Shown here one piece after another: positions 60,851 through 64,000 of a stretch of DNA of 64,000 nt (positions are counted from its first letter, which is position 1; the number at the start of each line of letters is the position of its first letter). The position numbers and the translations under genes were made by a program. This DNA comes from Caldilineaceae bacterium. Its GTDB lineage: Bacteria > Chloroflexota > Anaerolineae > Caldilineales > Caldilineaceae. The stretch covers positions 62,001-126,000 of the forward strand of contig JAJDTL010000020.1 in the NCBI GenBank assembly GCA_022827195.1, given 5' to 3'. Under the pieces are notes generated by a model. That model had not been told where the DNA came from. It searched no databases and saw nothing but the letters and a program-made list of their open reading frames with translations.

Positions 60851-61825
60851 CTACTCGTTGTTTTCCATGGCGGCCATGGTTTCCTTACGGAACCAGCGTT
60901 CCCGTTGCACGGGGTCGGTGATGGAGCGCAGCGACGCGGCGAAGAGGTTCAGGCTGAGGGTGGCCAGGAAGATGACGAGGCCGGGGAAGGTGATGTTCCA
61001 CCAGGCGGTGGTGATGTAGTCGCGGCCGCCGGAAATCATAAGGCCCCAGGAGGCGCGCGGCAGCTGGATGCCGAATCCGAGGAAGCTCAGTCCCGCTTCG
61101 CTGAGGATAAGCCCTGCGATCTCGAGCGTGCCAAGAATGATGAGGGGTGAGGCGACGTTGGGGACGACGTGACGGAGGATGATGCGCTTATTGGAGCTGC
61201 CGATGGCGATGGCGGCGTCGATGAAGGGCAGGTTGCGAAAGGCCAGGGTCTGGCCGCGGGCAAGGCGCGCGTAGGCCATCCACCTGACAATAGCGAGGAC
61301 GACGACCAGGTTGAGGAAGCCAGGGCCAAGCGCGAAGAGCACGAGCAGCGCCAATAGGAGCACCGGGATGCTCATCTGGATATCGACCAGGCGCATGATG
61401 ATGTCGTCGATGCCGCCGCGGTAGTAGCCGGCGAGAACGCCGAGCAGGGTGCCGATCAGGCCGGAGACGATGGCGCTGGTGAGGCCGACGGTTATGGAGA
61501 CGCGTGCGCCGAAGATCATGCGGCTGAGGACGTCGCGACCGAGCGGGTCGGTGCCCAGGATGTAGACTCTGCCGACCGGCATACCGTTTTCGTCAGTGGC
61601 GTAGGACCAGGGAGGCATATTGCGCCGGTTCAGGTCCTGATCGAGCGGGTCATGGGGCGCGACGACCTCTGCTCCGACGGCTGAGATCAGGATGACGAGG
61701 AGGACGAAAACCGAAAAGAAAGTAACCGGATCGCGCAGCAGCGCTTTTACGGTCAGCCAGCGGGACGCACCTCTAGAGCGTTCCGTTTGTTCTTCTTCCG
61801 GCAGCAGTTTCAGCTCTTCGGACAT
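60851..61825 (-). CDS. Peptide/oligosaccharide ABC transporter permease, DppC/OppC type
   Basis: 324 aa from ATG 61825. A first membrane segment (F-F-S-V-F-V-L-L-V-I-L-I-S-A) is followed by the OppC block G-T-D-P-L-G-R-D-V-L-S-R-M-I-F-G-A-R and the coupling region A-I-G-S-S-N-K-R-I-I-L-R-H-V-V-P-N. It is last in the operon of the window's right edge and pairs with the DppB-type permease. Confidence 0.93.
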   Translation of the reverse strand: MSEELKLLPEEEQTERSRGASRWLTVKALLRDPVTFFSVFVLLVILISAVGAEVVAPHDPLDQDLNRRNMPPWSYATDENGMPVGRVYILGTDPLGRDVLSRMIFGARVSITVGLTSAIVSGLIGTLLGVLAGYYRGGIDDIIMRLVDIQMSIPVLLLALLVLFALGPGFLNLVVVLAIVRWMAYARLARGQTLAFRNLPFIDAAIAIGSSNKRIILRHVVPNVASPLIILGTLEIAGLILSEAGLSFLGFGIQLPRASWGLMISGGRDYITTAWWNITFPGLVIFLATLSLNLFAASLRSITDPVQRERWFRKETMAAMENNE

Positions 61826-61920
61826 GACCACTCTGGCTTTGTGAAGGGATTGCGGGGGGCGCGAGAGGCCCCAGATTTTTGCGGAACGTCAAGCAAGAGG
61901 CATCGGGAAGTCAACATGGT

Positions 61921-62838
61921 TTACTGGAAGCGGATTCTCGGGTTGAGGTAGACATAACTCAGGTCGACGAGCAGGTTGACCACGATAACCATTAAGGCGA
62001 CGATGAAGACGGTCGCTTCCAGCAGGGGAAGGTCGCGCCGCAGGAGCGCCTGCAGCGTGAGGTAGCCGATGCCGGGCCAGGCGAAGACGGTCTCGACCAG
62101 GATTGCGCCGTTGAGCATTGAAGAGAGCATATCGCCGCTGATGGTTACGACGGGGATGGCGGCGTTTCTGAGGGCGTGCACGAAGACGATGCGCGCTTCG
62201 CTGAGGCCCTTGGCGCGGGCGACGATGATATGGGGCCGGTTCATCTCTTCGAGCATGGCGCCGCGCGTGATCTGGGCGATGCGCCCCAGCGGGGAGTTCA
62301 TCAGGGTCAAGGTGGGCAAGGCCATATACTCGAAGCCGCCGAAGCCGGAAGTCTTGAACCAGCCGAGCTGGACGGCGAAGATGAGGATCAGCATCAGCGC
62401 CAGCCAGAAGTCGACCATGGAGACGCCGCCAAGCGAGAGGACGTTGACGACCCGGTCCAGGAAGGTGTTGGGGCGCAGCGCGGCGGCGGCGCCGAGGAGG
62501 ATGCCCAGCGGCGCGGCGATCAGGAAGGCGGATGCGGTGAGTCGGAAGGTGGCGGGAAGGCGGCCCATAACGGTGTCAATGGCCGGGGTCTTCTGCCAGA
62601 ATGAGTCCTGGAATTTGAACCGTACTGCGCCGGCGGCGAACTTGGCGTATTGGACGATCAGGGGATCGTTCAATCCGAGCTGATCGCGCACCTCTTGGAC
62701 GCGTTCTTCGGTGGCTTCGACGCCCAACAGGATGCGGACGGGGTCGCCGACGACGCGGCCGGTTATGAAGACGATGGTGAGAACGGCGAAGGCGACGCCA
62801 ATCGAATGGCCGAAGCGTCTGACCAGATAAAGAGTAAT
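61921..62838 (-). CDS. ABC transporter permease, DppB/OppB type, with an unusual start
   Basis: 305 aa if translated from position 62838. The frame is open upstream to a stop at 62896 and reads I-T-L-Y-L-V-R-R-F-G-H-S-I-G-V-A-F-A-V-L, then D-P-V-R-I-L-L-G-V-E-A-T-E-E-R-V, the standard N-terminus of DppB with its first membrane segment. There is no ATG, GTG or TTG at the natural start; an ATT codon stands where ATG is expected, seven bases after AAGGA. The first conventional start (TTG 62727) would remove the membrane anchor. ATT initiation, a sequencing error or loss of function are all possible. C-terminal permease motifs are intact. Confidence 0.8.
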   Translation of the reverse strand: MTLYLVRRFGHSIGVAFAVLTIVFITGRVVGDPVRILLGVEATEERVQEVRDQLGLNDPLIVQYAKFAAGAVRFKFQDSFWQKTPAIDTVMGRLPATFRLTASAFLIAAPLGILLGAAAALRPNTFLDRVVNVLSLGGVSMVDFWLALMLILIFAVQLGWFKTSGFGGFEYMALPTLTLMNSPLGRIAQITRGAMLEEMNRPHIIVARAKGLSEARIVFVHALRNAAIPVVTISGDMLSSMLNGAILVETVFAWPGIGYLTLQALLRRDLPLLEATVFIVALMVIVVNLLVDLSYVYLNPRIRFQ

Positions 62839-62876
62839 TTCAGCGTCCTTTGGCTCGCGTAGCGGGATGTGGGGAG

Positions 62877-62915
62877 AGAGGAGTGAGAAACAGTCTCACT
62901 CCTCTGCTCTTTTTT
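62877..62915. terminator. Strong stem-loop between the binding-protein and permease genes
   Basis: A perfect 12-base stem (AGAGGAGTGAGA with TCTCACTCCTCT) closes a five-base loop. On the plus strand it is followed by GCTCTTTTTT, which would make it a terminator in that direction, but no plus-strand gene ends here. On the minus strand there is no U-run after it; it may protect the 3' end of the binding-protein transcript and lower permease expression. Confidence 0.65.
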
Positions 62916-63100
62916 CCACGGTGAGGAGATGGTCGACGGCGGAGGCAGCCCTATATCTTCTCTGATTCGGGGCGGTCGCCGGCGCGGTCACCATCTCCGG
63001 TCAAGGCGCATCTCGCAGCGCCTGTTACTGCCGGGGGTCTGCGCTGCACGCGAGATGCGTTCGAACCGGTCGCGTCAACCGGATTGACGACTGCGGCCTC

Positions 63101-64000
63101 TTACTTGGGAGCCATCTCCTTGGCCTGCAGGCGGTGGTCCAGTTTGGCGGTCCATTCCAGGTCTTCGCTGACCAGGTAGGCCAGGTCCATGTGTGCAATC
63201 AGGCCGTAGGCAACATCGTCATAGGCGAGCTGTCCGGCCTCCTGCAGCTTCATGTCGCGGGCCTCGCCAGAGAGGGCGCCTCCTTCTCCCACCAACACGT
63301 CCATCTCGTCGTTGCAGTAGAGAGACACTGCGCCGCCGCAGACGAAGTAGTTGGCGTAGGAGTACCAGACGTCGAGGATCTCATTCCCGTGCAGGTGAAT
63401 GGCGACCCAGTGGGGCTGGCCCTCCAGCTCCGACCAGTTGTGGCTGAAGGCAGGGTTGAAGGTATCCGGCGGCATGACGGCGACGGTGGGGTTGAAACCG
63501 ACGTCGCTAAGCATGCCTGCGACGGCCTGGACGACCTCGACGTGGCCGGCATGGAGACCCTGGCGTGAGGAGAGGGTGAACTCCTGGCCGACGTCTACGC
63601 CGTCAGCGGCGGCTGCTTCGAGCAGGGCGCGCGCCTCGTCCGGGTCGTAGGGATAGGGCTCAAGGCTCGGGTTGTGCCCGGTGGCGGTCGCATTGACGAT
63701 CTGGCCGGTGATGGTTGCGGCGCCGCCCAGAATCGTATCGATGATCGACGCCTTGTCGATCGCCAGGTTGAGGGCCAGGCGTACGCGTCTGTCGGAGAAG
63801 AGGCCCTGGTTGCCCATGCGAACGAACATGGTTTCAACGCTGGCTGCGGCCTCACAGCGCAGGTTGGGATCATCGGCGGCGGACTTGCACTGGTCGGGGG
63901 TGACAAACTGCGCGACATCGACCTCACCGGCCTGCGCCGCCGCTGCGCGCACTGTGTCTTCGGGCAGGAAGCGATAGATCAGCTTGTCGAAGGAGATCTT
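63101..64000 (-). CDS. ABC solute-binding protein, family 5 (partial, window edge)
   Basis: C-terminal 299 aa; the gene enters from the right edge and its start is not in the window. V-R-L-A-L-N-L-A-I-D-K, then Y-D-P-D-E-A-R-A-L-L-E-A-A and G-M-L-S-D-V-G-F-N-P-T-V are the standard family 5 (DppA/OppA-type) C-terminal blocks. The binding protein feeds the DppB and DppC permeases encoded downstream. Confidence 0.92.
   Translation of the reverse strand, partial: KISFDKLIYRFLPEDTVRAAAAQAGEVDVAQFVTPDQCKSAADDPNLRCEAAASVETMFVRMGNQGLFSDRRVRLALNLAIDKASIIDTILGGAATITGQIVNATATGHNPSLEPYPYDPDEARALLEAAAADGVDVGQEFTLSSRQGLHAGHVEVVQAVAGMLSDVGFNPTVAVMPPDTFNPAFSHNWSELEGQPHWVAIHLHGNEILDVWYSYANYFVCGGAVSLYCNDEMDVLVGEGGALSGEARDMKLQEAGQLAYDDVAYGLIAHMDLAYLVSEDLEWTAKLDHRLQAKEMAPK

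Noticed and set aside
1-64000. CRISPR arrays, tRNA or rRNA genes
   Set aside because: I saw no regularly spaced identical repeats and no cloverleaf or rRNA-like sequence on reading both strands, although small RNAs cannot be excluded by eye.

Overview
The window looks like a chromosomal segment of an uncultured Chloroflexota bacterium, most likely close to Caldilineales. This is inferred from gene style: twin-arginine lipoprotein solute-binding proteins, DUF1501/DUF1800 pairs, several phytanoyl-CoA-type dioxygenases, NHL-repeat proteins and Ubl/DISARM islands. No rRNA or other marker gene is present to confirm it. By eye the right half is GC-rich. The left half (about 2-31 kb) is noticeably more AT-rich, as expected for transferred accessory DNA.

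Left half (1-35 kb) is a dense defence island built from modules. In order: a secreted Ig-like protein; a remnant of a SNF2 helicase; an AAA ATPase with a small PD-(D/E)XK-like partner; a first phosphorothioate-sensing SBD-HNH endonuclease; a four-gene cassette of two unknown proteins, a BrxD-type (DUF2791) P-loop ATPase and a SNF2 helicase; a HEPN protein; a ubiquitin-like module (Ubl, DUF6791-ThiF E1, DUF6527) with its own XRE and ImmA/IrrE regulators; a second HEPN protein; a second SBD-HNH paralogue; and a DISARM-type system (two unknown genes, DrmA, DrmB, a C5-cytosine methyltransferase and an HhH-GPD glycosylase). An IS3 remnant, a DUF4926 protein, a type II restriction-modification pair resembling the ThaI family and small TA-like genes follow. 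Many module borders carry the same IS3-type ends, sometimes as complete elements of about 280 bp with no transposase, so the island appears to have been assembled and reshuffled through this element family.

Right half (35-64 kb) is ordinary heterotroph metabolism, nearly all on the minus strand. It has a phytanoyl-CoA dioxygenase-like gene, an NHL protein, a DUF1501/DUF1800 pair, a GH105-like hydrolase, an RraA-like protein, a MazEF pair, an enolase-superfamily dehydratase, a UroD-type methyltransferase, a GH78 alpha-L-rhamnosidase and a large membrane glycosyltransferase. A sugar ABC transporter operon follows, extending into a flavoprotein, a corrinoid protein and a fucose/arabinose isomerase-like protein. 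The window ends inside a peptide/oligosaccharide (Dpp/Opp-type) ABC operon. Together these suggest import and breakdown of rhamnose-rich plant or algal polysaccharide with a linked B12-dependent methyl-transfer step.

The most promising leads are the DISARM variant that pairs a 5mC methyltransferase with a Mig-like mismatch glycosylase; the Ubl module, whose two promoters share a repeated AGCTAA operator; the BrxD-SNF2 four-gene cassette; and the IS3-derived elements at module borders. No tRNA, rRNA or CRISPR array was seen.
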